Shown: piece by piece, positions 1-8,826 of the stretch
Layout: each line of letters opens with the position of its first letter
Numbering within the stretch: the first letter of the stretch is position 1
Assembly (NCBI GenBank): GCA_017983695.1
Contig: JAGOAX010000001.1
Location: forward strand, 124,001-188,000
Length of the DNA stretch: 64,000 nucleotides
Reading direction: 5' to 3'
From: Ferruginibacter sp.
GTDB taxonomy: Bacteria > Bacteroidota > Bacteroidia > Chitinophagales > Chitinophagaceae
The notes under the pieces: generated by a model
Told to the model about the DNA's origin: nothing
The model's input: only the letters and a program-made list of their open reading frames with translations
Database searches by the model: none
Made by a program: the position numbers and the translations under genes

Positions 1-10
1 TTAGTTTCAT
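1..10 (-). CDS. Start of a gene running off the left edge, probably the Kdp histidine kinase
   Basis: An ATG on the minus strand at 10..8 begins one base after the stop codon of the KdpD N-terminal protein; only Met-Lys-Leu are inside the window. In Bacteroidota the KdpD sensor is usually split, with the ATPase/USP half followed by a separate histidine kinase gene. Position suggests this is that kinase, but the sequence itself shows nothing of its domains. This is inference from context. Confidence 0.35.
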
Positions 11-11
11 A

Positions 12-1139
12 CTACGACAAAATTACAATATCAATATCTGCTGCTGATAATTTATTGAGTAATTGGTTAAAAATAGCAGTATTTAAAATTACGTTCATTA
101 AACTGAGATGCGGCTTACCAATGCAAATAGTGGTAATGCCTTTTTGTTCAGTTGTTTCTAAAATAGCTTTGGCTATATTGTTATGCTTTGCCTTAATTAC
201 TTCTGCACCAAGTTCTGTAGCCAGCTTAAAATTATTTATCAAATGCCGCTGGGATGCTAATCCAATTTTATCGCCAGCCTCTTTTGGCGTTTGCACATAA
301 AGCACCGCCCATTTACTGTTATAATAAGAAGCAAGCCTTGCAGTTTTACGAATCACTTTTTTTGCAATTTCATGGTTACTGCTGATACAGGCAAGAAAAC
401 GTTCCTGCTTCATGTACGAACTCCTCGGCAATTCCGTTTCAATCTTTCTCTCTACCTGGCTGGCCACCTCTTTTAAAGCCAGCTCCCGCAATTGTAAAAT
501 TCTTTCGCCCTGAAAAAAATTTTTTAACGAGATAGCTACTTTATCCGGTGGATATATTTTCCCTTCTTTCAGCCTTGTTATTAATTCATCGGCAGTAAGA
601 TCAATGTTCACTACTTCATCTGCCTGTTGCAGTACACTATCCGGTACACGTTCTGCTACTTCAATACCAGTAATTTCCTTTACTTCTGCATTCAAGCTTT
701 CTATATGCTGAATATTAATAGCACTGATAACATTTATACCTGCGTCCAGTATTTCCATTACGTCCTGCCAGCGTTTACTATTTTTGCTGCCTTCAATATT
801 AGTATGTGCCAGTTCATCCACAATTACAATTTCCGGATGCAAATTTATCACCGCCTGCACATCCAGTTCCTCCAGTTCTTTACCTTTATAAAATAATTTT
901 CTCCTGGGCACAACAGGCAAGCCTTCTAATAATTCATGTGTTTCTTTTCTGTTGTGCGTTTCTATATAGCCGATTTTTACATCAATACCATTTTTTAATA
1001 AGGAACGGGCTTCCTGCAACATGCGGTAGGTCTTTCCCACACCGGCACTCATACCAATGTAAATCTTAAGCTTTCCCCGCCTTGACTTTTTAATAAGGTC
1101 GATAAAGTGTTGTACATTATTTTCTTTTTCGTCAGGCAT
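12..1139 (-). CDS. kdpD: KdpD N-terminal sensor protein (no histidine kinase domain)
   Basis: Cytoplasmic sensor half of the potassium-responsive KdpD kinase, 375 aa against roughly 900 for full-length KdpD. Residues about 20-230 are the KdpD domain with a Walker A motif (GMSAGVGKT, 29-37) and a Walker B-like DELAHTN (108-114). Residues about 247-375 form a universal-stress-protein domain, which in KdpD proteins binds nucleotides. There are no transmembrane segments, GAF, HisKA or HATPase regions; the ORF ends naturally at a TAG and another gene begins one base later. It is the last complete gene here of the kdp operon, after the porin gene. Truncated KdpD is common in this phylum, so this is a split gene rather than a broken one. 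Confidence 0.9.
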   Translation of the reverse strand: MPDEKENNVQHFIDLIKKSRRGKLKIYIGMSAGVGKTYRMLQEARSLLKNGIDVKIGYIETHNRKETHELLEGLPVVPRRKLFYKGKELEELDVQAVINLHPEIVIVDELAHTNIEGSKNSKRWQDVMEILDAGINVISAINIQHIESLNAEVKEITGIEVAERVPDSVLQQADEVVNIDLTADELITRLKEGKIYPPDKVAISLKNFFQGERILQLRELALKEVASQVERKIETELPRSSYMKQERFLACISSNHEIAKKVIRKTARLASYYNSKWAVLYVQTPKEAGDKIGLASQRHLINNFKLATELGAEVIKAKHNNIAKAILETTEQKGITTICIGKPHLSLMNVILNTAIFNQLLNKLSAADIDIVILS

Positions 1140-1178
1140 TTATTCTTTTTTCAAACGTATTTAAAATTACGCTTTATA

Positions 1179-2258
1179 TTAAAACTGATAGGTTGCTGCT
1201 ACAGTAAAACTGCCGGTTGATTTAGTTGTGGTTGTAGCATTTTTATAAAAAACAGCATTCCCTGCATTATCAAATCTAAACTCAGGAATTATAATAAGAT
1301 GATTATCTATTTTAAAATCAACAGACAATGTTGGTGCAAATACATTTTTAAAACCCAGGTACTGGTCTTCGTCGCCAATATATTCTGCCCTTAAGGTAAG
1401 GCCAACCCAATTTACAGGATCTGCAGTAAGGTATAAAGCTACACCGCTCCAGTTGGATGTTGTAAATTTTCCGGTACTGTCTGCTAATTTCACTGATTGC
1501 ACTGTGCCATTTAATCCTACACTAAATTTACTGCTTACTGCATAAGTTGCCACAATATCGCCTTGTACTATTTTTTTTGTATCGATTTGTTTGCCACCCA
1601 CAAAATTAAAATACGCTTTTAATTTATCATCCTTTGTTGCGGTAGAAAATTGTGCAATAATTGATTTAGGCATTGCAGGTGCAGAGCGGTAATCGGTGGG
1701 ATTGGAAACCCCAAGCATCAATGCATTTTTCCCACCCAAAATAATATCTGCTTTAAGTCCTGTATGCGTAAACGGTCCGTTGGTAAACATGTAACTCATA
1801 CTGTAGTTCCTGTTCAAATAAGGATCCACCATTTCATAACCTACATGTGTAGCCCAAGTACCTAATGTAACTTTAATTTTTGCTGACGGCGCATAAGCAA
1901 GGTAAGCCTGCTTTAATGCAAACCTTGTATTGGCATCATTGTATGCAAATTCTTCTGCTCTGTTGCCAAAGCCTAAATCAAGTGTGGCGCTTACTTTGCC
2001 AAAACTATGATCGGCTCTTATAGATGCCATACCTAATTCAAACGAATTGCCTGATTTGGTAAAACTGGTAAAACTGTTGTAAGGTGCCGTTTTGGGATTA
2101 TTAAAATTGTACCTGTAATAGCCATCTATTGAACCTGTAATTATTGGTAATGATGATTTTTTTGCCGAGTCGGTATTTTGTGCACTTACGGCATTGTTGG
2201 TTGATGTTGCTGTATTAATCAGCAGTAGCAGTACGGTAATTTTAAATACCTGTTTCAT
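1179..2258 (-). CDS. Outer-membrane beta-barrel porin of the kdp operon
   Basis: 359 aa protein with a signal peptide (about residues 1-27, ending ...NNAVSAQ) and then alternating aromatic/polar beta-strand sequence ending in a C-terminal aromatic residue (…AATYQF), as in outer-membrane barrels. It resembles the OmpL-like/bbp2 putative porins of Bacteroidota. It lies between kdpC (25 bp upstream) and kdpD (39 bp downstream), same strand, so it is probably co-transcribed and may give potassium access across the outer membrane. That role is inferred only from position; the fold call rests on sequence style. Confidence 0.75.
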   Translation of the reverse strand: MKQVFKITVLLLLINTATSTNNAVSAQNTDSAKKSSLPIITGSIDGYYRYNFNNPKTAPYNSFTSFTKSGNSFELGMASIRADHSFGKVSATLDLGFGNRAEEFAYNDANTRFALKQAYLAYAPSAKIKVTLGTWATHVGYEMVDPYLNRNYSMSYMFTNGPFTHTGLKADIILGGKNALMLGVSNPTDYRSAPAMPKSIIAQFSTATKDDKLKAYFNFVGGKQIDTKKIVQGDIVATYAVSSKFSVGLNGTVQSVKLADSTGKFTTSNWSGVALYLTADPVNWVGLTLRAEYIGDEDQYLGFKNVFAPTLSVDFKIDNHLIIIPEFRFDNAGNAVFYKNATTTTKSTGSFTVAATYQF

Positions 2259-2283
2259 CTTTTATTCTTATTTGTTTGTTTAC

Positions 2284-2844
2284 TTATTTTAATTGGTCTA
2301 ATGCAATGTTTATTTTAAGCACATTTATTTTTTCGGTACCCAGCATTCCCAGCAATGGCTTTTCGGTGTAATTGGTAATAATTTCCTGTATTTTTTCTTC
2401 TGCAATCCCTCTTGTTTTGGCTATGCGTTTTACCTGCACTTTAGCCGCTTGCACAGAAATATTTGGGTCGAGGCCTGCACCACTTGCCGTAACTAAATCG
2501 GAAGGAATTTCGCTTTTTTGTATACCGGGATTATGAACCAGGAATGTATCAATTCTTGCCTGTACTTCGGCTAAGTAATCGGGGTTGCTTGGCCCTTTGT
2601 TACTACCACCGCTACCTGCAGCATTATAACCCACTGCAGATGGCCTTGATGAAAAATATTTATCATCCGAAAAATTTTGAGCAATATTGGTATAATATTT
2701 TTTACCATTTACAGTTATGGTTTCGGCCTGGCCTTTATTAGGTGTTAGTTTGGCAATACCCCATATAAAAGCTGGATAGATACCCATAAAAAATACCAGG
2801 CAAACCAAAGTGAGGCGGATGGCTGGAAGAATATATTGTTTCAT
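2284..2844 (-). CDS. kdpC: Potassium-transporting ATPase subunit C
   Basis: KdpC, 186 aa, the single-span accessory subunit of the KdpFABC high-affinity potassium pump. It has one N-terminal transmembrane helix (about 8-30) and a periplasmic domain with typical conserved stretches: YFSSRPSAVGY with the GSGGSNKGPSNP segment, then DLVTASGAGLDPNIS and PLLGMLG near the C-terminus. Length is normal for the family. It follows kdpB by 36 bp in the same operon. KdpC stabilises the complex and increases the ATP affinity of KdpB. Confidence 0.95.
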   Translation of the reverse strand: MKQYILPAIRLTLVCLVFFMGIYPAFIWGIAKLTPNKGQAETITVNGKKYYTNIAQNFSDDKYFSSRPSAVGYNAAGSGGSNKGPSNPDYLAEVQARIDTFLVHNPGIQKSEIPSDLVTASGAGLDPNISVQAAKVQVKRIAKTRGIAEEKIQEIITNYTEKPLLGMLGTEKINVLKINIALDQLK

Positions 2845-2880
2845 TTTTTAAATTTTATGTTTAATTAATTGTTGTAATTT

Positions 2881-4923
2881 TTAAAACCAAATACTTACCA
2901 AAAGGTCAATTAGTTTTATACCGATGAATGGAATTATTACACCACCCAAGCCATAAATAAATAAATTTCTCCTTAACAAAGCAGATGCTCCGATGGCTTT
3001 GTATGCCACACCTTTCAACGCCAATGGAATGAGCAGCGGAATAATGATAGCATTAAAAATTACTGCAGAAAGAATCGCACTTTCGGGACTATGCAGTTGC
3101 ATAATATTTAAACCCTGCAACACTGGTATAGAAGTAATAAACAAGGCCGGAACAATAGCAAAATATTTCGCCACATCGTTGGCTATACTAAAAGTGGTGA
3201 GTGTTCCCCTGGTCATTAGTAATTGCTTACCAATTTCTACTACTTCAATCAATTTGGTAGGGTCATTATCCAGGTCAACCATATTGCCTGCTTCTTTAGC
3301 CGCTGCTGTACCACTATTCATTGCTACCCCTACATCTGCCTGTGCTAAAGCCGGTGCATCATTGGTACCATCACCCATCATGGCTACTAACCTGCCGCTG
3401 GCTTGTTCTTTTTTGATGTAGTTCATTTTATCTTCTGGCTTTGCCTCTGCAATAAAATCATCTACACCTGCTTTTTCTGCAATGAATTTTGCTGTAAGCG
3501 GATTATCACCTGTTACCATCACGGTTTTGATACCCATTCTTCTCAGTCGTTCAAAACGTTCGCTGATGCCGGGTTTAATAATATCCTGCAATTCGATTAC
3601 ACCCAATACTTTTTCGTTTTCACTAACCACTAATGGTGTACCGCCATTGCTTGAAATTATTTTTACCCTTTCGGCAGTTTCGGCAGGAAAAATATTGCCG
3701 GCTTTTTCTGCTAGGTTTCTTATGGCATCAGAAGCGCCTTTTCTAATTCTTGTATTTTCAAACTCAATACCTGAACTTCTTGTTTCTGCAGTGAATTTTA
3801 TAAACCTTGGATTATTAATTTGGTAAGCAGATGGATTGATACCAGCCAATTCAATAATTGATTTTCCTTCTGGTGTGTCGTCAGCCATTGAACTAAGTAC
3901 TGTTGATTTGATGAAATGTTTTTCATCCACGCCGTTAGCAGCATAAAAGTTAGTGGCCTTTCTGTTACCAATGGTTATAGTTCCTGTTTTATCTAACAAT
4001 AACACATCGATATCTCCGGCAGTTTCAACAGCTTTACCGCTTTTTGTAATTACGTTGGCACGTAAAGCCCTGTCCATACCGGCAATACCAATGGCAGATA
4101 ATAAACCGCCGATGGTGGTAGGTATTAAACAAACGAATAAAGAAATAAATGCCGCAATGGTTATAGGCGTGTTGGCATAATCTGCAAATGGTTTTAAAGT
4201 AACTGTAACAATGATGAACACTAAAGTAAAGCCTGCCAGCAAAATTGTTAATGCAATTTCATTAGGTGTTTTTTGTCTTGATGCACCTTCAACCAAAGCA
4301 ATCATTTTATCTAAAAAACTTTCGCCTGCTTCGGTAGTAACTTTTACTTTTATTTTATCGGATAATACTTTTGTACCGCCGGTTACCGAAGATTTATCGC
4401 CACCTGCTTCTCTTATCACTGGTGCACTTTCACCGGTGATGGCGCTTTCATCAATGGTAGCAAGGCCTTCAATTATTTCTCCATCCATGGGAATGGTATC
4501 GCCTGCTTCGCATAAAAAAACATCGCCTTTAACCAGTTGAGATGAGGGAACAATTTTTACTTCGTTCACATACATCTCCCCAATGATCTGTATTAATTTG
4601 GCAGGTGTTTCTTCTCTTGTTTTTCTTAAACTATCTGCCTGTGCTTTACCTCTGGCTTCTGCAATGGCTTCAGCAAAATTGGCAAATAATAAAGTAAGCA
4701 ATAAAACAACGGTAACAATAATATTGTAAATAAAACTGCCCTGGTTTTGTTCGCCGGTGGCTATCCATATACACACGCCGGCCATAACCACCGTACCCAC
4801 CCACACGGTAAACATTACCGGGTTGCGAAACATGGTTTTAGGATTGAGTTTAATGAAAGATTGCTTTAAGGCTTCTTTCAACAAGTCCTTTTGAAATAAG
4901 GAGGTATTTTTTGAGTTTGACAT
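2881..4923 (-). CDS. kdpB: Potassium-transporting ATPase ATP-binding subunit B
   Basis: KdpB, 680 aa, the P-type ATPase subunit that energises potassium uptake through KdpA. Visible motifs: TGESAPV in the actuator domain (about residue 163), the phosphorylation loop DKTGTIT (about 310), and the hinge motif [12 protein letters not shown] (about 515). It is flanked by N- and C-terminal groups of membrane helices as expected. No key residue is missing. It lies 119 bp after kdpA; that gap contains a compact hairpin (see 4978-4995). Confidence 0.97.
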   Translation of the reverse strand: MSNSKNTSLFQKDLLKEALKQSFIKLNPKTMFRNPVMFTVWVGTVVMAGVCIWIATGEQNQGSFIYNIIVTVVLLLTLLFANFAEAIAEARGKAQADSLRKTREETPAKLIQIIGEMYVNEVKIVPSSQLVKGDVFLCEAGDTIPMDGEIIEGLATIDESAITGESAPVIREAGGDKSSVTGGTKVLSDKIKVKVTTEAGESFLDKMIALVEGASRQKTPNEIALTILLAGFTLVFIIVTVTLKPFADYANTPITIAAFISLFVCLIPTTIGGLLSAIGIAGMDRALRANVITKSGKAVETAGDIDVLLLDKTGTITIGNRKATNFYAANGVDEKHFIKSTVLSSMADDTPEGKSIIELAGINPSAYQINNPRFIKFTAETRSSGIEFENTRIRKGASDAIRNLAEKAGNIFPAETAERVKIISSNGGTPLVVSENEKVLGVIELQDIIKPGISERFERLRRMGIKTVMVTGDNPLTAKFIAEKAGVDDFIAEAKPEDKMNYIKKEQASGRLVAMMGDGTNDAPALAQADVGVAMNSGTAAAKEAGNMVDLDNDPTKLIEVVEIGKQLLMTRGTLTTFSIANDVAKYFAIVPALFITSIPVLQGLNIMQLHSPESAILSAVIFNAIIIPLLIPLALKGVAYKAIGASALLRRNLFIYGLGGVIIPFIGIKLIDLLVSIWF

Positions 4924-4977
4924 TTTTTGTTTTGTTGTCGGCTTTTGCTGTGCTTATAAAAAGTTCAGTAATGATAT

Positions 4978-4995
4978 GTCGTACAAGAGTGCGAC
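4978..4995. other. Hairpin in the kdpA-kdpB gap
   Basis: GTCGTAC-AAGA-GTGCGAC forms a 7-bp stem (one G-U pair) with a four-base loop, in the 119-bp space between kdpA and kdpB. There is no T-run on the minus-strand side, so it is not a classic terminator. An RNA processing or stability element, or a short dispersed repeat, are both possible. Confidence 0.5.
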
Positions 4996-5042
4996 GCCAC
5001 TGAAGCTTAATAATTATTTTAAAGCCTGGTTCATAATTGTAT

Positions 5043-6743
5043 TTATTTCATTCCAAAATATTCGGCTATTGGTCCCAGCGTTAGTGCAGGAAAAAATGAT
5101 AGTGCTGCAACGATTGCTATCACTGCAAATACCATTAATCCAAATGTGCCGGTATCGGTTTTTAATGTGCCTGCACTTTCGGGAATATATTTTTTGCTGG
5201 CTAAAATGCCTGCAATGGCAACGGGGCCAATAATGGGTAAATACCTTGCCAGCAACATCACAATACCGCAACCGATATTCCAGAATGGTGTGTTATCGCC
5301 CAAGCCTTCAAAACCGCTACCGTTGTTGGCACTGGAAGAAGTAAACTCGTACAGCATTTCGCTAAAGCCGTGATAGCCTAGGTTGGCCAGCCAGGATGCA
5401 TATGCCGTGGGATTGTGTGCATAGATATAACTTGCAATAGCAGTACCAGCTAAAATTAACAGCGGATGCAGTAATGCGATCATCATTGCAATTTTCATTT
5501 CTTTGGCTTCAATTTTTTTGCCGAGAAATTCTGGCGTACGGCCTACCATTAACCCGCTGATAAAAACAGCGAGAATTATAAAGATGTAAAAGTTTAAAAA
5601 GCCTACACCCACACCGCCAAAAAAGGAATTGATCATCATACCCAGCAAAGCAAACATGCCGGTTGGTGCGGTCATGCTATCATGCATGGAGTTTACAGAA
5701 CCGTTGCTTGTAACAGTTGTGTTGATAGCCCAATAGGCGGATGCCGCAGAACCAAAACGAACTTCCTTGCCCTCCATGCTACCCATGTTTTGCTGTATGC
5801 CCATTTTTGCAATGGCGGGGTTGCCCTTCATTTCGCTTATTACTGATGGAATGAGTAAGAGAAAAAATCCAATCGTCATCACCCCAAAAATTACCCAGGC
5901 TAATTTTTTTCTTTTCAACACATAACCCAATGCAAAAATCATTGCCATTGGAATTAAGATGATAGAAATGGTTTCTGCCATATTAGTAATATAGTTAGGG
6001 TTTTCTAAGGGATGTGCTGAATTTGGGCCATAAAAACCGCCTCCGTTTGTACCTAATTGTTTGATAGCAACAAATGCAGCAACAGGTCCTCTACTCACTT
6101 GCACAGTATCCCCTTGCAAAGTGGTGATGGTGTCTTTGCCTTCAAAAGTCATTGGCGTACCGTTGAAAAATAAGATAACAGCTACTACCAATGAAAGTGG
6201 TAATAATATTCTGGTGCAACTTCTTACAAAAAAGAAATAAAAATTGCCCAGTTTTTCAGTTGACTTTTCTTTCATGGCAAAAAATACCATAGCGCATATT
6301 GCTATGCCGCAACCTGCACTTACAAACTGCCACAGCATTAAAATCATTTGGCCTAAATAGCTTAACCCGCTTTCGCCGCTGTAGTGTTGTAGGTTGGTGT
6401 TGGTTACAAAACTTACCGCAGTATTAAAAGCCAAATCTCCTGTCATAGATGGATTGGCATCGGGGTTAAGTGGCAGCCAGCTCATATTAGTAAGTACAAA
6501 CATGGCTATTAAAAACCAAAATAAATTAATGGTGAGCAATGCCAGCAAATGCTGTTTCCATGTCATTTGCTTTGTTGCATCAATGCCACTTAGTTTGTAG
6601 AATACTTTATCCAGCGGATTAAAAATTTTATCCAGCCAGGTTTTATCGTTGCTGAATATTTTGCCTATATACCTGCCTAATGGAATGGCCATCAGCACCA
6701 GCAGTGCATACATAAAAATAAGGCCTGTAATTTCTGCATTCAT
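5043..6743 (-). CDS. kdpA: Potassium-transporting ATPase channel-like subunit A
   Basis: KdpA, 566 aa, the membrane subunit that selects and conducts potassium. It has about ten hydrophobic spans and filter-like GGG/GLG-type pore-loop segments (for example LGTNGGGFYGPNSAHPLENP around residue 230 and SSSANNGSGFEGLGDN near 470). The ORF covers the whole family. Its start is 3 bp after the stop of kdpF, so translation of the two is probably coupled. Confidence 0.97.
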   Translation of the reverse strand: MNAEITGLIFMYALLVLMAIPLGRYIGKIFSNDKTWLDKIFNPLDKVFYKLSGIDATKQMTWKQHLLALLTINLFWFLIAMFVLTNMSWLPLNPDANPSMTGDLAFNTAVSFVTNTNLQHYSGESGLSYLGQMILMLWQFVSAGCGIAICAMVFFAMKEKSTEKLGNFYFFFVRSCTRILLPLSLVVAVILFFNGTPMTFEGKDTITTLQGDTVQVSRGPVAAFVAIKQLGTNGGGFYGPNSAHPLENPNYITNMAETISIILIPMAMIFALGYVLKRKKLAWVIFGVMTIGFFLLLIPSVISEMKGNPAIAKMGIQQNMGSMEGKEVRFGSAASAYWAINTTVTSNGSVNSMHDSMTAPTGMFALLGMMINSFFGGVGVGFLNFYIFIILAVFISGLMVGRTPEFLGKKIEAKEMKIAMMIALLHPLLILAGTAIASYIYAHNPTAYASWLANLGYHGFSEMLYEFTSSSANNGSGFEGLGDNTPFWNIGCGIVMLLARYLPIIGPVAIAGILASKKYIPESAGTLKTDTGTFGLMVFAVIAIVAALSFFPALTLGPIAEYFGMK

Positions 6744-6746
6744 GGT

Positions 6747-6824
6747 TTAAAATTTTTCGGGTTTAATGAGTACGTAGCACATGTATGCAAACACGGCCAG
6801 CGAAATGATGAATAATACTATCAT
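6747..6824 (-). CDS. kdpF: Potassium-transporting ATPase small subunit F
   Basis: A 25-residue ORF read directly from the minus strand: MIVLFIISLAVFAYMCYVLI followed by KPEKF. It is one hydrophobic helix with the short polar tail ending near PEKF that is typical of KdpF, which stabilises the KdpABC complex. It is immediately upstream of kdpA (3 bp) and shorter than usual gene-calling thresholds. Confidence 0.9.
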   Translation of the reverse strand: MIVLFIISLAVFAYMCYVLIKPEKF

Positions 6825-6827
6825 GGT

Positions 6828-6908
6828 TTATATTTTTTCGAAGAATTTAATGGCTTGATAAAAGAGGGCAAATAATATTATGCCGCTGAGGACAAGGATG
6901 ATTGTCAT
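6828..6908 (-). CDS. Tiny membrane protein upstream of kdpF
   Basis: A 26-residue ORF with ATG start and TAA stop: MTIILVLSGIILFALFYQAI then KFFEKI. It is a single hydrophobic helix with a charged C-terminus, much like KdpF in size and shape, ending 3 bp before the kdpF start. Tight packing with kdpF and kdpA suggests a real gene. No function is known to me; it may be a KdpF paralogue or a second small subunit. Confidence 0.6.
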   Translation of the reverse strand: MTIILVLSGIILFALFYQAIKFFEKI

Positions 6909-6948
6909 GATGATTGAATTTATTTGTACTGTGTTATTGAGTATGTTT

Positions 6949-7080
6949 TTATAAAAGTTTTCTTCTGTTAGCTATCTTTCGTTTTAGCTTTATGTTTTCA
7001 TTTAACCTGTAAATAATTGCCAGGCATAAAGGCAGGCCATACATGGTGATGAGCAGTATTATTTTCGTTGAAGTTTCCAT
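6949..7080 (-). CDS. Small membrane protein with basic tail, first ORF of the kdp operon
   Basis: A 43-residue ORF (ATG 7080, TAA 6949). Residues 7-24 are hydrophobic (IILLITMYGLPLCLAIIY) and the remaining tail is strongly basic (RLNENIKLKRKIANRRK), predicting one membrane span with a positively charged cytoplasmic end. It is the most upstream ORF of the kdp transcription unit. I do not recognise a family; a chance ORF cannot be excluded, but the composition is that of a membrane protein. Confidence 0.45.
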   Translation of the reverse strand: METSTKIILLITMYGLPLCLAIIYRLNENIKLKRKIANRRKLL

Positions 7081-7200
7081 TGTTGATTAAATTTTATGAA
7101 ATCATTGATGCCTTAATGCCAAAATCTGTTCCGGTAAATTTAAAAACGGCTAAATGCTTTGCTATAAAGGCTTTGCAGATATTGGAGTTTTGGGGCAATA

Positions 7201-7226
7201 AAAAAAACCCTTTCATTTTGAAAGGG
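7201..7226 (-). terminator. Intrinsic terminator of the NtrC-type regulator gene
   Basis: CCCTTTC-ATTTT-GAAAGGG (7208-7226) makes a 7-bp stem; on the minus strand it is followed by seven Ts (7201-7207). It lies 24 bp after the stop of the sigma-54-dependent regulator and separates it from the kdp operon. Confidence 0.85.
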
Positions 7227-7250
7227 TCATACTATCGTTTTGCTATGATT

Positions 7251-8597
7251 TTAGCTGATTTTGTATTCGTCTAATTTTCTATACAATGTAGTTAATGCAA
7301 TATTCAGCAGTTTGGCAGTTTCTGTTTTATTGCCATTGGTATGGTTTAACACTCTTTGAATGTGCAATTTCTCTACACTGGAAAGATCAAATGCAGAAAT
7401 ACCGGTTTGTGTTTGTGCACTGTTTATTTGCAATTCTGCAGGCAAACTTACCGAAGTAAGCTGATCATTATCTGCAAGTATAACAGCACGTTCCACTACG
7501 TTTTTTAATTCTCTTATATTACCATGCCAGTTATGCTGTGTTAAATGTGCTACAAAATCCGGCGTCATTCCATCTATGCGCTTATTAGTTTTTGTAGCAA
7601 ACCATTGTAAAAAATGCCTGGCCAAAACAGGGATATCATTTTTCCTGTCACGCAAAGCCGGTAGCGTAATGGTAAACACATTAATACGATAAAAAAGATC
7701 TTCTCTGAATTTGCCTTCATTTACATCTTTCTGCAGATCCCGGTTGGTGGCTGCAATTATCCTAACCGATACTTTAAATGGTTTGGTATCTCCCACTTTT
7801 ATAAACTCCCCTGTTTCTAAAACCCTCAGCAGTTTACTTTGTAGTTCAATATGCATTTCACCTATCTCATCTAAAAATAATGTGCCGGTGTTGGCTTCTT
7901 CTATCAATCCTTTTTTATCTTTTACTGCCCCGGTAAAAGCACCAGCTTTATGTCCAAAAATTTCACTCTCTAAAATATCTTTACCAAAAGCGCTGCAGTT
8001 TATAGCTACAAAAGGTTTACCTGCTCTTTTACTGCTGTTGTGAATGGCCTGTGCAAATACTTCTTTACCCGTTCCGGTTTCTCCCAGCAATAACACTGTT
8101 GCATCTGTTGGCGCAACTTTTTGTGCTAATTGCGTGGCATCTTTTATGGGTAAAGATTCACCCAGTATATTTTCAAAACTATACCGTTTGCCCACCTGCT
8201 GCTCCAATTGCTGTATACGTTTTTGTAATTGCACTTTTTCAAAAGCCCGGCTTAGCAGCGGTATTATCTTATCATTATCATCTCCCTTGGTAATGTAATC
8301 AAAGGCCCCATTCTTCATCGCCTGTATACCATCGGCTATATTGCCGTGGGCTGTAAGCAAAATAATTTCTGCCGAAGCAAATTTAGCCTTAACCTCTTTT
8401 ACAAATTCCACGCCATTACCATCGGGCAGTTTTACGTCGCATAAAATAATATCCGCAGTTTCCTTTTCCAGCAGCTTAAGTCCTGCCTTTAAAGTAGCCG
8501 CTTCGGTTACAGTATAACCTTCCAGTTTAATAATACGGCAAATAAGATTGCGTAATTTATCTTCGTCGTCTATCACTAAAACATGTCCCTGTGTCAT
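7251..8597 (-). CDS. Sigma-54-dependent response regulator (NtrC family)
   Basis: 448 aa. Residues 1-120 are a receiver domain with phosphorylatable Asp54 (ILCDVKLPDG). Residues about 140-370 are the AAA+ sigma-54 activation domain with Walker A GETGTGKE (172-179) and an intact GAFTGA loop (219-224), so it should contact sigma-54. Residues about 405-448 are a Fis-type helix-turn-helix. It sits just upstream of the kdp operon on the same strand but is separated from it by a terminator. A link to potassium control or to the nearby PAS kinase is possible from position only. I found no convincing -24/-12 promoter in front of kdp. Confidence 0.92.
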   Translation of the reverse strand: MTQGHVLVIDDEDKLRNLICRIIKLEGYTVTEAATLKAGLKLLEKETADIILCDVKLPDGNGVEFVKEVKAKFASAEIILLTAHGNIADGIQAMKNGAFDYITKGDDNDKIIPLLSRAFEKVQLQKRIQQLEQQVGKRYSFENILGESLPIKDATQLAQKVAPTDATVLLLGETGTGKEVFAQAIHNSSKRAGKPFVAINCSAFGKDILESEIFGHKAGAFTGAVKDKKGLIEEANTGTLFLDEIGEMHIELQSKLLRVLETGEFIKVGDTKPFKVSVRIIAATNRDLQKDVNEGKFREDLFYRINVFTITLPALRDRKNDIPVLARHFLQWFATKTNKRIDGMTPDFVAHLTQHNWHGNIRELKNVVERAVILADNDQLTSVSLPAELQINSAQTQTGISAFDLSSVEKLHIQRVLNHTNGNKTETAKLLNIALTTLYRKLDEYKIS

Positions 8598-8826
8598 ATA
8601 TCAGGCTGGTATTAGATTTTCGCTTTGTTATTTAAATAAAATTAAAGGTAATTGTTATTATTTTTTCGGGCTGCTAATAATACTAGTTTATTAATTTACA
8701 GAATGTATTTGGTTTATTGTAATTTTAGTAATAAAATTAAGCAATCCATCATAATGCAAATCTTTACCCAAAGGTTTCATTTTTAAATAAAGTTCATCCA
8801 AATAAGCAAGTTATAAACAGAAACAA

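Noticed and set aside
7090..7115. Possible sigma-54 promoter (TGGCAT...) before the kdp operon
   Set aside because: The -24 half is fair but the -12 half reads CATCA instead of TTGCA, with the invariant GC missing; not enough to link the NtrC-type regulator to kdp.
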